Below are positions 16,451 to 24,031 of a stretch of DNA of 64,000 nt, piece by piece; the first letter of the stretch is position 1; each line of letters starts with the position of its first letter. The position numbers and the translations under genes are program-made. The notes below the pieces were generated by a model. The model had not been told where the DNA came from. It saw nothing but the letters and a program-made list of their open reading frames with translations, and did no database searches. The stretch spans positions 124,001 through 188,000 of the forward strand of contig DASWNW010000093.1 of the NCBI GenBank assembly GCA_036399015.1. Reading direction: 5' to 3'. This stretch comes from QHVT01 sp036399015 (GTDB taxonomy: Bacteria; Acidobacteriota; Thermoanaerobaculia; Gp7-AA8).

Positions 16451-17106
16451 GTCTTCCTCGATTGCGATAGGCGGGCCATGCCCTCGACGAACAGGTTCTT
16501 GCCGCCCTGCGACGGGTGGCGGACTTTCGTGTGCTCGATGTTCATGCGCTGCAGGGAGAGGGAGGCGGAGTTGCCGATGGCCACGACGTGCTCGAACGGG
16601 AAGAGGCGCATCAGGCGGGCGATGAAGCGCTCGCCGACGAGCAGCTCGGCCGCGCTAGGGGCGCGGTTCGAGAGCGGGTTGCCGGGCGTGAAGGGATGGA
16701 AGGGGAAGGCGTTCCAGAGCAGCGGCAGCGGCTGAATCTCCCGGATCGTGCCCCAGACCATCGTGGCGCTGGCCTCGGTCGACAGCTTGGGGCCCGGCGT
16801 GGCCTTGCGATAGCCGCGATCGGCGCCGAGGACGAAGCCGCTGCGGGTCTCGACGCCGCCGAGCATCACGCTTTCGCTCACGAACGCGATGCCGGTCAGC
16901 CGCCCGCCGCGATAGCTCACCGCCTCGCCGATCAGCAGCATGCGGGGCCCGATCGCTTCCATCTGCTCGAGGTAGAGGCGCAGGTTGCGGCGGCGGACGG
17001 CGTTCTCCTGCAGGTCGCCGCAGAGGCGCGAGAACTGGTTGCAGGCCCGGTCGCCGACGTCGACGCCGCCGAGGTCCTGGATGAGGGAGTCGAAGCGCCG
17101 CGTCAC
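16447..17106 (-). CDS. Uracil-DNA glycosylase superfamily protein
   Basis: 219 residues from a GTG at 17106 that overlaps the upstream TGA (GTGA). Family cues are a motif-1-like LLIGEAVSYRGGRLTGIAF (compare GEAPG...RG.R.TG in family 4/5 enzymes), WNAFPFHPFTPGNPLSNRAP in the middle, and a motif-2-like HPSQGGKN near the C-terminus. Enzymes of this fold excise uracil from DNA. The catalytic-loop residues differ slightly from the family-4/5 consensus (GEAVS instead of GEAPG), and no 4Fe-4S Cys set is visible, so the exact activity is open. It is the middle gene of a DUF2207, UDG-like, 57-residue coupled set. Confidence 0.8.
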   Translation of the reverse strand: MTRRFDSLIQDLGGVDVGDRACNQFSRLCGDLQENAVRRRNLRLYLEQMEAIGPRMLLIGEAVSYRGGRLTGIAFVSESVMLGGVETRSGFVLGADRGYRKATPGPKLSTEASATMVWGTIREIQPLPLLWNAFPFHPFTPGNPLSNRAPSAAELLVGERFIARLMRLFPFEHVVAIGNSASLSLQRMNIEHTKVRHPSQGGKNLFVEGMARLSQSRKT

Positions 17107-18941
17107 CAGCCGCCACCGCCGCCGCCGCCCGAGCTCGAGCCTCCGCCGCCCCCGCCCCCTCCCGAGCCGGAGGAGGAAGGTGCCGCGACACCGGCCGCCA
17201 TCGTCCCCGCGGCGACGGCCCAGGTGCCGCTGGCCCCCGCGCCGCCGAATGCGCCGCCTCCGCCCGTCCATCCGGAGGATGAGGAGGAGGAGGACGAAGA
17301 AGAAGAGATGGAGGAGCCGCTGAACGCGGCCGAGCGGGTCTCGCCGCCGAAGGAGCGGAACCAGCGGTCGACGGTCGCGCCGAGGCCGAAGGCGAGCACG
17401 TACGGGAACCATTCGTCGCGCAGCGCAGGCTGCGGCAGCGCCAGTTGCTCGATGAAGTAGCGGCGCGCGCCGGCGATGCGTTTGCGGTAGACGATCTTCT
17501 CCGGCTTGTCGCGGATCTTGAGGAGGTCGAGCGCCAGCTTCTGGAAGGCGAGCGTCCAGAAGAGCAGCGCGAACAGCACCGGCGCATGCAGCCCCACCGC
17601 CCGCGCGATGAGCGACGCGACGACGAGCGGCGCGGCGCCGGCACAGAGCAGGATGAACGGCGCGATCATCGCGGCGGGGACGTTGTCGATCGCCTTCGAG
17701 AAATACACCGCGGCGATGCAGGCGAAGATCGAGAAGAGCGCCACGCTCACCGCGCCGAAGACAGCCGCGAAGACGTCGCTCTCCCCCATGAAGGCGGAGC
17801 CGGCGAGAGCGAGGGCGGCGGCGGTCAGCAGCAGCGCGTTCACCCCTCCGTTGAAGCGCGTCACTTTCGTGCTCCAGTGGGCGAGCTTGTCGAGTTTCAG
17901 CTCGATGCCCTCGCGGATGATCTTCGACGGATCGAAGCCGCTCTTCCGGTAGTGATCGCGGATCGAGTCGGTGTCGGTGTTCTTGCGCCCGTTGAAGAAG
18001 AGCTTCGCCACCAGTTCGCCGTCATACCCGGTCAACTGTTGCCGGGAGAGGTTCAGGTGCATGTGCAGCGTGTCGTCTTCCGTGCGGGCGGTGATCTTCC
18101 CCTCCTGGGTCAGGCGCGCCAGCACGGCAGCGACTTCCGGCGCGCCGACGCCGGCGTCCCACACCGCCCCCGCCACTTCCGGCGCGAGCTTCAGGACCGC
18201 CTCGTCGAGCCGCGGCTCCACCGGCGCGAAGCGGCCGGTTTCCCGCTCGGCCGCAAGGAAGCGCCTCACGAGGTAGGTCGAGCCGGCCCCGAAGAGCAGC
18301 AGGACGAGCGCCGGGATCCACCAGGGCATCGGCCGCTCGACCCCGGCCGGATAGCCGGCACCGCCGTACGTCAGGACACGTTCCACCGGCACCCCTTCGC
18401 GCGGCGGGAGACTCGTCCGCGAGATGACGAGCGGCTCGTCGTTGCCCCAGATCGGGTCGACCGTCAGGCGCAGCGTGAAGCGCTCGATCGTCCCTTCGCG
18501 CTCCGGCAGGCCGAAGTCGTGGGAGAGGCGGAACTGCTTCCCTTCGCCGGCGACGAGGATGTTGCGGTACACGGAGTCGAGGACGTACGTCAGCTCGCGC
18601 TTCTCGAACGGCGGATCGCCCGGCAGCCGGCTGCGCCAGCGCACGACGCCGGCCGACGCAAAGTCCCAGCGGTCGATCTCGTCGAGAGGCCCCTGCGTCA
18701 GCGGGATCTCGCGCCCATCGTCGACGCGCACGATGCGACGCACGCCCACCTGCTGGCGGCCGCGCACGTTGAAGTCACGCTCGCCGCCATTCCAGTCGCC
18801 GTCGAACACCATCTGCTGCCGCTCGACGACGTGCAGGTTCCCGTCGCGGTCGAGGCGGGCCTCGACGTCGACCGCGGTCCAGTGCAGAGACTTCCCGAGC
18901 GCCGGCGTGGCGAGCAGCAGAAGGAGCAGGATGCGGCGCAC
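17103..18941 (-). CDS. DUF2207-family membrane protein
   Basis: 612 residues. A signal peptide (MRRILLLLLLATPALG) precedes an extracytoplasmic beta domain of about 180 residues whose start (WTAVDVEARLDRDGNLHVVE) is typical of DUF2207. A transmembrane helix follows near residue 210 (WWIPALVLLLFGAGSTYLV), then a cytoplasmic winged-helix-like part, two or more pairs of membrane helices (about 370-470), and a low-complexity tail of poly-Ser (about 525-540) and poly-Gly ending GGGGGGW. The Ser/Gly tail is usual for this family. Function is unknown. The stop overlaps the start of the UDG-like gene. Confidence 0.9.
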   Translation of the reverse strand: MRRILLLLLLATPALGKSLHWTAVDVEARLDRDGNLHVVERQQMVFDGDWNGGERDFNVRGRQQVGVRRIVRVDDGREIPLTQGPLDEIDRWDFASAGVVRWRSRLPGDPPFEKRELTYVLDSVYRNILVAGEGKQFRLSHDFGLPEREGTIERFTLRLTVDPIWGNDEPLVISRTSLPPREGVPVERVLTYGGAGYPAGVERPMPWWIPALVLLLFGAGSTYLVRRFLAAERETGRFAPVEPRLDEAVLKLAPEVAGAVWDAGVGAPEVAAVLARLTQEGKITARTEDDTLHMHLNLSRQQLTGYDGELVAKLFFNGRKNTDTDSIRDHYRKSGFDPSKIIREGIELKLDKLAHWSTKVTRFNGGVNALLLTAAALALAGSAFMGESDVFAAVFGAVSVALFSIFACIAAVYFSKAIDNVPAAMIAPFILLCAGAAPLVVASLIARAVGLHAPVLFALLFWTLAFQKLALDLLKIRDKPEKIVYRKRIAGARRYFIEQLALPQPALRDEWFPYVLAFGLGATVDRWFRSFGGETRSAAFSGSSISSSSSSSSSSSGWTGGGGAFGGAGASGTWAVAAGTMAAGVAAPSSSGSGGGGGGGGSSSGGGGGGGW

Positions 18942-18970
18942 GCGCCGATTATGGCGCTAGTGCCGTGCGC

Positions 18971-20113
18971 CTAGTGCCGGACCGAGCGCCGCTTCGGCTC
19001 CGGCGGCAACGTATCGACGATCCGGTAGATCGCTCCGCCGCCGTGATCGGCGACGTAGATCTCGCCGTTCGCGTCCTCGCCGAACGTGCTCACGAAGCCG
19101 GGGCCGTGGATGAGGAACTGCGACGTCAGCACTCCGTTCGCGCCGGGTTTCGCGCCCCAGATCATGCGGCTGCAGTAGTCGCCGTAGATGTACATGCCGG
19201 TCAGGCGGCGGCTGCGCGTGCCGCGGTAGACGTAGCCGCCCGTCACCGAGCAGCCGTCGTCGTGACCGTACTCGATGACCGGCAGCACGAGGTTCCCCGG
19301 GTTGCAGTTCGTGGCCGGATTGAAGCAGCGCGAGCCCTCCATCCGCCGCCAGCCGTAGTTGTCGCCTCCGATGCTCGAGCCCGCCTGGAAGTTGATTTCC
19401 TCCCGCTCTCCCTGCCCGACGTCGGCGATCCAGAGGTCGCCGGTGAAGCGGTCGAAGGAGAAGCGCCAGGGGTTGCGGAGGCCGAGCGACCAGATCTCGG
19501 GGCGCGTCCCCGCCTGGCCGATGAAGGGATTCGACGGGGGGATGCCGTATGGCGAGCCGTGATCGACGTCGATGCGCAGCATCTTGCCGAGGAGGTCGTT
19601 GCGGTTCTGCGCGCGGTTCTCGGGATCGCCGCCGGAGCCGCCGTCCCCCATGCCGATGTAGAGGTAGCCGTCGGGGCCGAACTGGAGCTGCCCGCCATTG
19701 TGGTTCGCGTACGGCTGGTCGATCCGCAGCAGCACGTGCGCGGAGGCGGGGTCGGCGCGGTTCGGGTCGGTCGCGCTGCGGCTGTAGCGGGCGATGACGG
19801 TGTCGCCGGCGCGGTCGGTATAGTTGACGAAGAAGAAGCCGTTCTGGGAGTAGTGGGGGTGGAACGCCACGCCGAGGAGGCCTCGCTCGCCGCCGCTGAG
19901 AACGAGCGACCGGATGTCGAGGAACTGCTCCGTCCCGGTCCGGGCCGGGTCGTACACGCGGATGGTGCCGGGCTGTTCGACGACGAAGAGGCGTGCGTCG
20001 CCGGCATGGGCGATGGCCACCGGGCGCTCGAAGCCGCCGGCGACAGGCTCGAGCGCGACCACCGGTTGTGCCTGGGAGAGAACCGTGGAAAGGATCAGGG
20101 CGGGGAGGTACAT
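18971..20113 (-). CDS. PQQ-dependent sugar dehydrogenase-like protein (GSDH family)
   Basis: 380 residues from ATG 20113, where a signal peptide (MYLPALILSTVLSQAQ) starts. It forms a six-bladed propeller of the soluble glucose/sorbosone dehydrogenase family. Visible landmarks are GGERGLLGVAFHPHYSQNG, NHNGGQLQFGPDGYLYIGMG, GGDPENRAQNRNDLLGKMLR, SLGLRNPWRFSFDR and GDLWIADVGQ. It would oxidise aldoses or similar in the periplasm with PQQ, though many homologues have unknown substrates, and no PQQ synthesis genes are in view. The last residues (PKRRSVRH) form a basic tail shared with two other secreted proteins in this window. Confidence 0.93.
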   Translation of the reverse strand: MYLPALILSTVLSQAQPVVALEPVAGGFERPVAIAHAGDARLFVVEQPGTIRVYDPARTGTEQFLDIRSLVLSGGERGLLGVAFHPHYSQNGFFFVNYTDRAGDTVIARYSRSATDPNRADPASAHVLLRIDQPYANHNGGQLQFGPDGYLYIGMGDGGSGGDPENRAQNRNDLLGKMLRIDVDHGSPYGIPPSNPFIGQAGTRPEIWSLGLRNPWRFSFDRFTGDLWIADVGQGEREEINFQAGSSIGGDNYGWRRMEGSRCFNPATNCNPGNLVLPVIEYGHDDGCSVTGGYVYRGTRSRRLTGMYIYGDYCSRMIWGAKPGANGVLTSQFLIHGPGFVSTFGEDANGEIYVADHGGGAIYRIVDTLPPEPKRRSVRH

Positions 20114-20177
20114 GGCATAGCAGCATGCAAAGATCGGGAACGGTTCTTGAGATGGCAGAGCCCGGAGGCAGAACACT

Positions 20178-20348
20178 ATGGCAACGATCGACCAGCCGAC
20201 GCCGAGCTCGCCGAAGTCCCCGCAGCCGGACCAGCCGCCGCTCCAGCCGGGCGGCGTGGAGCGCTCGCGCGACAACGCGTCCCCCAGCGAGAGGCCGAAC
20301 GTCCAGACGCCCGACCCGCAGAGGGAGAAGCAGGGCGGCGGCAGCTAG
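20178..20348 (+). CDS. 56-residue Pro/Gln-rich small protein
   Basis: An ATG at 20178 has a good GGAGG site 9 bp upstream (20164-20168), and the frame runs to TAG at 20346-20348. The product (MATIDQPTPSSPKSPQPDQP...) is Pro, Ser, Gln and Asp-rich, ends QGGGS, and should be disordered. No family recognised. The strong ribosome-binding site favours translation, while low complexity and position next to the 72-bp repeat argue for caution. It is divergent from the sugar dehydrogenase. Confidence 0.5.
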   Translation: MATIDQPTPSSPKSPQPDQPPLQPGGVERSRDNASPSERPNVQTPDPQREKQGGGS

Positions 20349-20350
20349 CC

Positions 20351-20424
20351 GCGCACGGCAGAACGCACCGACGGAGTGGCCGTACGTGCACCGGCGGAGC
20401 AACCAGCGCTGCCGGCCGTGCCGG
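20351..20424. repeat. 72-bp repeat, copy 2 (inverted relative to copy at 9537)
   Basis: Starts 3 bp after the stop of the 56-residue gene with GCGCACGGCAGAACGCACCG and ends GCCGGCCGTGCCGG. Its reverse complement matches 9537-9608 almost base for base. Both copies sit immediately after a stop codon, which suits a transcription-termination or transcript-end role. Confidence 0.9.
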
Positions 20425-20449
20425 CGAGGCGTCCCGCTACACTCGTCGC

Positions 20450-22087
20450 ATGCGTCACCGCCTGCGCGTCCTCCTCGCCACCACCCTCCTCCTCACCACC
20501 CTCTCCGCGTTCGGGAGCGACGACCCGCGGATCGCGGAGTTCGAAGCGTTCGTGGCGCGGACGATGGCGGCGCAGCAGATGCCGGGGCTCTCGGTCGCCG
20601 TCTCGTACGGCGACTTTCGCTGGGAGCGGGGGTTCGGCTTCGCCGATCTCGAGCACCGCGTCCCCGCCACCGCCGAAACCTCCTACCGCATGGCCTCGGT
20701 CACCAAGCCGATGACGGCGGTGGCGGTGCTGAAACTGATGGAGGAGGGGAAGCTCGACCTCGACGCCGAGGTGCAGACGTATGTGGAGTACTTCCCGCGG
20801 AAGCCGCATCCGGTGACGGTGCGGCAGCTTCTCGGCCACCAGGGCGGCATCAGCCACTACAGGGACTACAACGTCGAGGGGCGCATCCGCGAGCCGAAGA
20901 CGACCCGCGAGTCGGTCGATCTCTTCGGCGCGTGGGAGCTCGCCGCGGAGCCGGGCACGAAGTTCCTCTACTCGAGCTACGGCTACAACCTCCTCGGCGC
21001 GGTGGTCGAGGGGGCGAGCGGACAGCCGTACGGCGTCTACCTGCGCGACCGGGTGTGGGTGCCGCTCGGGATGACCTCGACGCGCCTCGACGACCCGCGC
21101 GGCATCATCCCCAACCGTGCGGAAGGCTACGTGCTGGAAGAGGGGACGCTCCGGCGCTCCGAGTACGTCGACATCAGCAGCCGTTTCGCCGGCGGCGGCA
21201 CCCGCTCGACGGTGGGGGACATGCTCCGCCTCGTCGAAGGGCTGGCGGCGGGGAAGGTGCTGTCGAACGAGACGCGCGAGCTGGCGTGGACGCGCTACCC
21301 GACGCGCGACGGCCGCTACACCCGCTACGACCTCGGCTTCGGCGTGTATGCGCGCAACGGCCGCCGCGTCATCGCGCACAGCGGCTCGCAGCAGGAGACG
21401 CGCACGAACGTGTCGATCGTGCCGTCGGAAAGGTTCGCGGTGGCACTGGCGTCGAACTTCGAGAACGCCGACCTCTCCCCCTTCGAGGACAAGCTCTTCG
21501 CCCTCTTCCTCGGCGATCCGGCGCCGGTCGGCCTGCGCGCCGCGCGCGAAGAGGACGCGCCGCTGCTGGAGGCGCTGCAGGCGGCATACTCACAGGGCCT
21601 CGCCTACTACGACCGCTACGGCAAGCCGATGACCACCGACCGCCGCGAGCTCGCCGCCGCCTTCCGGTTCCTGCGCGACGGAAAGAACCTCGCCGACGGG
21701 GCGCATCCGGTAACCGGCGAGCCGCTCGTCAAGATCGGCTCCTACATAGCCAGCATCCTCGGTGACGCCGACCGCTATCACCGCGCCGGCGCGCTGCGCT
21801 TCTTCGCCGACTACGCGCGCGCGACGCGGAAGCACAAGCTCGACGCGAAGACCGCGGCGCGCGTGCGGGGGTGGAGCGAGGCGTGGACGCGCGTCTGGAC
21901 GCCGGAGCTGGCGGCGCTGACGTTCTGGGAAGAGGATGCGCTCGACGTCCTGGAGCGGAACCGCGAGGCGCTGCTCGCCTCACCCGTGCGGCCCGACCTC
22001 GAGCGCCGGCTGGCCGCCTACGCGGAACACGCGCCGGCAAAGGCGGAACGGGCCAAGGCACTGAGCGCCGCGCTCTATCCGAAGTAA
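20450..22087 (+). CDS. Secreted serine hydrolase, class C beta-lactamase-like
   Basis: 545 residues with a signal peptide (MRHRLRVLLATTLLLTTLSAFG). The penicillin-binding transpeptidase-like fold is marked by SVTK (nucleophile Ser83, Lys86), YSSYGYNLLG (the usual YxN has Ser in third place) and the third motif as AHSG. Family members include esterases, D-amino-acid peptidases and lactamases, so substrate cannot be assigned. A C-terminal extension of about 180 residues after the hydrolase domain (DAPLLEALQAAYSQGLAYYD onward) is helical and not recognised. It stands as a single gene. Confidence 0.9.
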   Translation: MRHRLRVLLATTLLLTTLSAFGSDDPRIAEFEAFVARTMAAQQMPGLSVAVSYGDFRWERGFGFADLEHRVPATAETSYRMASVTKPMTAVAVLKLMEEGKLDLDAEVQTYVEYFPRKPHPVTVRQLLGHQGGISHYRDYNVEGRIREPKTTRESVDLFGAWELAAEPGTKFLYSSYGYNLLGAVVEGASGQPYGVYLRDRVWVPLGMTSTRLDDPRGIIPNRAEGYVLEEGTLRRSEYVDISSRFAGGGTRSTVGDMLRLVEGLAAGKVLSNETRELAWTRYPTRDGRYTRYDLGFGVYARNGRRVIAHSGSQQETRTNVSIVPSERFAVALASNFENADLSPFEDKLFALFLGDPAPVGLRAAREEDAPLLEALQAAYSQGLAYYDRYGKPMTTDRRELAAAFRFLRDGKNLADGAHPVTGEPLVKIGSYIASILGDADRYHRAGALRFFADYARATRKHKLDAKTAARVRGWSEAWTRVWTPELAALTFWEEDALDVLERNREALLASPVRPDLERRLAAYAEHAPAKAERAKALSAALYPK

Positions 22088-22231
22088 ACGCGAACGGCCG
22101 CCCTCATGCGGAACGCGCCGCTCGCGACGCGGCCGCTCTCGCGACCACGTGGGCCGGCAGCCGCGACACCCCAGACGCCCCCGCGGCGCTTGCGGCGCCG
22201 CGGCTCCTGACGCCGCGCGCGCAGACGCGCC

Positions 22232-22801
22232 TCACCCCCACACCGCCGCCTTGATCGCCCACTCACTGGCCGGATACTTTTGCTTCATCTCGATCGCCAT
22301 GGTCACGAGCGCGGTGTGGTCGCGGCGTCCCTGGTAGGCGCTCACGCCGCGCCAGTACAGCGCCTCCGGCGCGGCGGCGGTGTCGGCGAACTCCTGGACG
22401 ATGCGCGCGTAATGCGGCTCCGCGTCCGCCCACCGTTTGCGCATGGCGATGATGCGCGCGAGCGCCATCGCCAGTTGCGCGTGGAACTCGCGCGGGGGGA
22501 GGAAGCCTTCGATGCGGTAGCGCTCCACCCCCTCCTGGTTGAGGATCACGATCGACGGCGTCCAGATCGCGCCGAAGCGGCGGAAGGCGGGGCGCTCCGC
22601 CGGCTCGTTCACGTTCGCCTGGAAGGGGATGAAGTGCTCGTGCACGAAGGCCGAGACCGCGGGATCTCCATACGTTTCGGCTTCCAGCCGAACGCAGGGC
22701 GGTCACGTGGGGGCGGCGGTGAAGTCGAGCAGCACCGCCTTTTTCGCGTCCTTCGCCGCGGCCAGCGCGGCGTCGGGATCCTTCAACCACAGCACTGACA
22801 T
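22232..22801 (-). CDS. Candidate selenoprotein: thioredoxin-fold/TPR protein with U-P-P-C active site (TGA at 22703-22705 read as Sec)
   Basis: Starts at ATG 22801 with GGAGG 5 bp upstream and runs to TGA at 22232, giving 189 residues if the in-frame TGA at codon 33 is read through. Before the TGA the chain is KKAVLLDFTAAPT; after it, PPCVRLEAETYGDP. This restores a thioredoxin-type redox motif U-P-P-C exactly where thioredoxins have C-x-x-C after LDFTA. The rest of the fold is present (FIPFQANVNEP, cis-Pro loop IWTPSIVIL), followed by a TPR-like C-terminal half. A hairpin right after the TGA meets bacterial SECIS rules (separate entry). TGG encodes Trp in the same gene and TGA is a stop elsewhere, so general recoding is unlikely. 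It is the last gene after pirin and the FMN reductase. No sel genes are in the window. Confidence 0.8.
22671..22696 (-). promoter_or_regulatory. Candidate bacterial SECIS hairpin
   Basis: On the minus strand, TGCGTTCGGCT pairs with AGCCGAAACGTA to give 11 base pairs (one G-U) with one bulged A, closed by a GGA loop at 22685-22683. Seventeen nucleotides separate the TGA from the loop. Known bacterial SECIS elements lie within the coding sequence just after the UGA, with a G in the first loop positions about 16-37 nt downstream. The hairpin satisfies both. Confidence 0.75.
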
Positions 22802-22811
22802 CAGCCCTCCG

Positions 22812-23319
22812 TCAGCGGCGTTTGTGCGCGGCGACGAGCTCCGCGAACTCGGTGACGAACTTCTCGAGCCGCTTGCGCGTCTCCTCGTCGCGGAGGCCAT
22901 TTTCGTCGAAGAGCGCCGCGGCGCCCGAAACATTCAACTGCCGCCCGAACCAGGGATGCGTGCCGAGGGCGCGCAGGACGGGGAGCCAGGAAGCCTGGGA
23001 GAGGATGGTGCCGCCGCGGCCGGTGGTGGCGCCCATCAGCGCGACCGGGAGCCCTCCGAAGACGCGCGGGATGTCGCGGAACGGACGTGAGAGCCAGTCG
23101 ATGGCGTTCTTCGCCACGCCCGGCATGCCCGCCGTTGTATTCGGGGGAGGCGATGAGCAGGCCACCGGCCGCGGCGGCCTCCCAGTCGGGATCGTAAAGC
23201 GGGATCTCGCGGATCGAGATCACCTCGAGCGGAATGAGCTCCGCCGCGGCGCGCAGGAGCGCGGTGTTGTACGAGCCGCGGCGGAGACTGCCCGAAAATC
23301 CGAGAATGGCGGCCATCAT
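22812..23319 (-). pseudogene. NAD(P)H-dependent FMN reductase, frameshifted and internally shortened
   Basis: The ATG at 23319 overlaps the pirin stop by 4 bp (ATGA). The first frame encodes a flavodoxin-like start (AAILGFSGSLRRGSYNTALL) and continues to LLIASPEYNGG. The match then jumps to another frame (MPGVAKNAIDWLSRPFRDIP...) and ends AHKRR at 22812. Removing one base from the GGGC at about 23128-23131 would restore a single frame. The segment between IPLYDPDW and GLLIASPEYN is also about 18 residues shorter than usual for ChrR/YieF-type reductases. Either the gene is decaying or there is a sequence error; two separate lesions favour decay. An intact version would reduce FMN, quinones or chromate. 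Confidence 0.7.
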
Positions 23320-24017
23320 TCGCCCAGGTCGAACAGCAGGACCTCGGCGTCGCCTTTCGCGGTGACGGCGAGCGCCTGCTCCTCTTCGATGGCCGCGCCG
23401 TCGCCGGCATGGAGCGTCGTTCCGTTGAGGTCCACGCTGCCGCGCGCGACCTGCAGCCACGCACCTCTGCCTGGTGCGAGCGGATGCTCGACGCGATCGC
23501 CGTCTCCTAGGATTGCGGAGTAGAGACGTGCGTCCTGGTGGATGCGCAGCGCCCCCTCCTCGCCGCCGGGGGCGACGAGCAGGCGGAGGCGTCCGCGCCG
23601 CTCCTCCTCGGGGAAGAGCTTCTGCTCGTAGCCGGGAGCGATCCCGTCCTTCTCCGGCACGATCCAGATCTGGAAGAAGTGCACCGGCTCGTCGGCGGAG
23701 CCATTGAACTCGCTGTGCACGACGCCGGTGCCGGCGCTCATCCGCTGCACCTCGCCGCGCCGGAGCACGCCGTCGCCGCCGGTGCTGTCGCGGTGCGCGA
23801 GCGCCCCCTGCATGACGATGGAGATGATCTCCATGTTGTCGTGCTGGTGCGCGCCGAAGCCGCGGCCGGGCGCCACCTCGTCCTCGTTGATCACGCGCAG
23901 CGAGCGGAAGCCCATCTGCCGCGGGTCGTAGTAGTTCGCGAACGAGAACGTGTGCCGGGTGGTGAGCCAGCCGTGCCGGCCCACCCCGCGCTCCTCCGAT
24001 TTCCGTACGGTGATCAT
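23316..24017 (-). CDS. Pirin family protein (YhhW-type quercetinase-like)
   Basis: 233 residues from ATG 24017. Typical pirin start (RKSEERG...GWLTTRHTFSFANYYDPR), then the metal-binding cupin motif GFGAHQHDNMEIISIVMQG followed by ALAHRDSTG and GEVQRMSAGTGVVHSEFN. Of the YhhW subgroup; pirins bind Fe and some open the flavonol ring of quercetin, but the native role here is unknown. It heads the coupled trio pirin, FMN reductase, thioredoxin, and lies 15 bp after the YceI gene on the same strand, so all four may share one transcript controlled by the divergent MarR protein. Confidence 0.93.
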   Translation of the reverse strand: MITVRKSEERGVGRHGWLTTRHTFSFANYYDPRQMGFRSLRVINEDEVAPGRGFGAHQHDNMEIISIVMQGALAHRDSTGGDGVLRRGEVQRMSAGTGVVHSEFNGSADEPVHFFQIWIVPEKDGIAPGYEQKLFPEEERRGRLRLLVAPGGEEGALRIHQDARLYSAILGDGDRVEHPLAPGRGAWLQVARGSVDLNGTTLHAGDGAAIEEEQALAVTAKGDAEVLLFDLGE

Positions 24018-24031
24018 CGCCGCTCCTCTCG

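Noticed and set aside
18965..20449. A plus-strand extension of the serine hydrolase frame upstream of 20450
   Set aside because: Antisense to the sugar dehydrogenase, low-complexity, and the signal peptide begins only at the ATG at 20450.
22703..22705. Reading the in-frame TGA as an ordinary stop, or as Trp through a variant code
   Set aside because: As a stop it would cut a thioredoxin fold inside its active site while the downstream part stays coding-like. A variant code is excluded because TGA is the normal stop of many genes here.
23130..23130. Programmed frameshift in the FMN reductase
   Set aside because: No slippery heptamer, stop-adjacent signal or pseudoknot is visible; a one-base insertion or sequence error is simpler.
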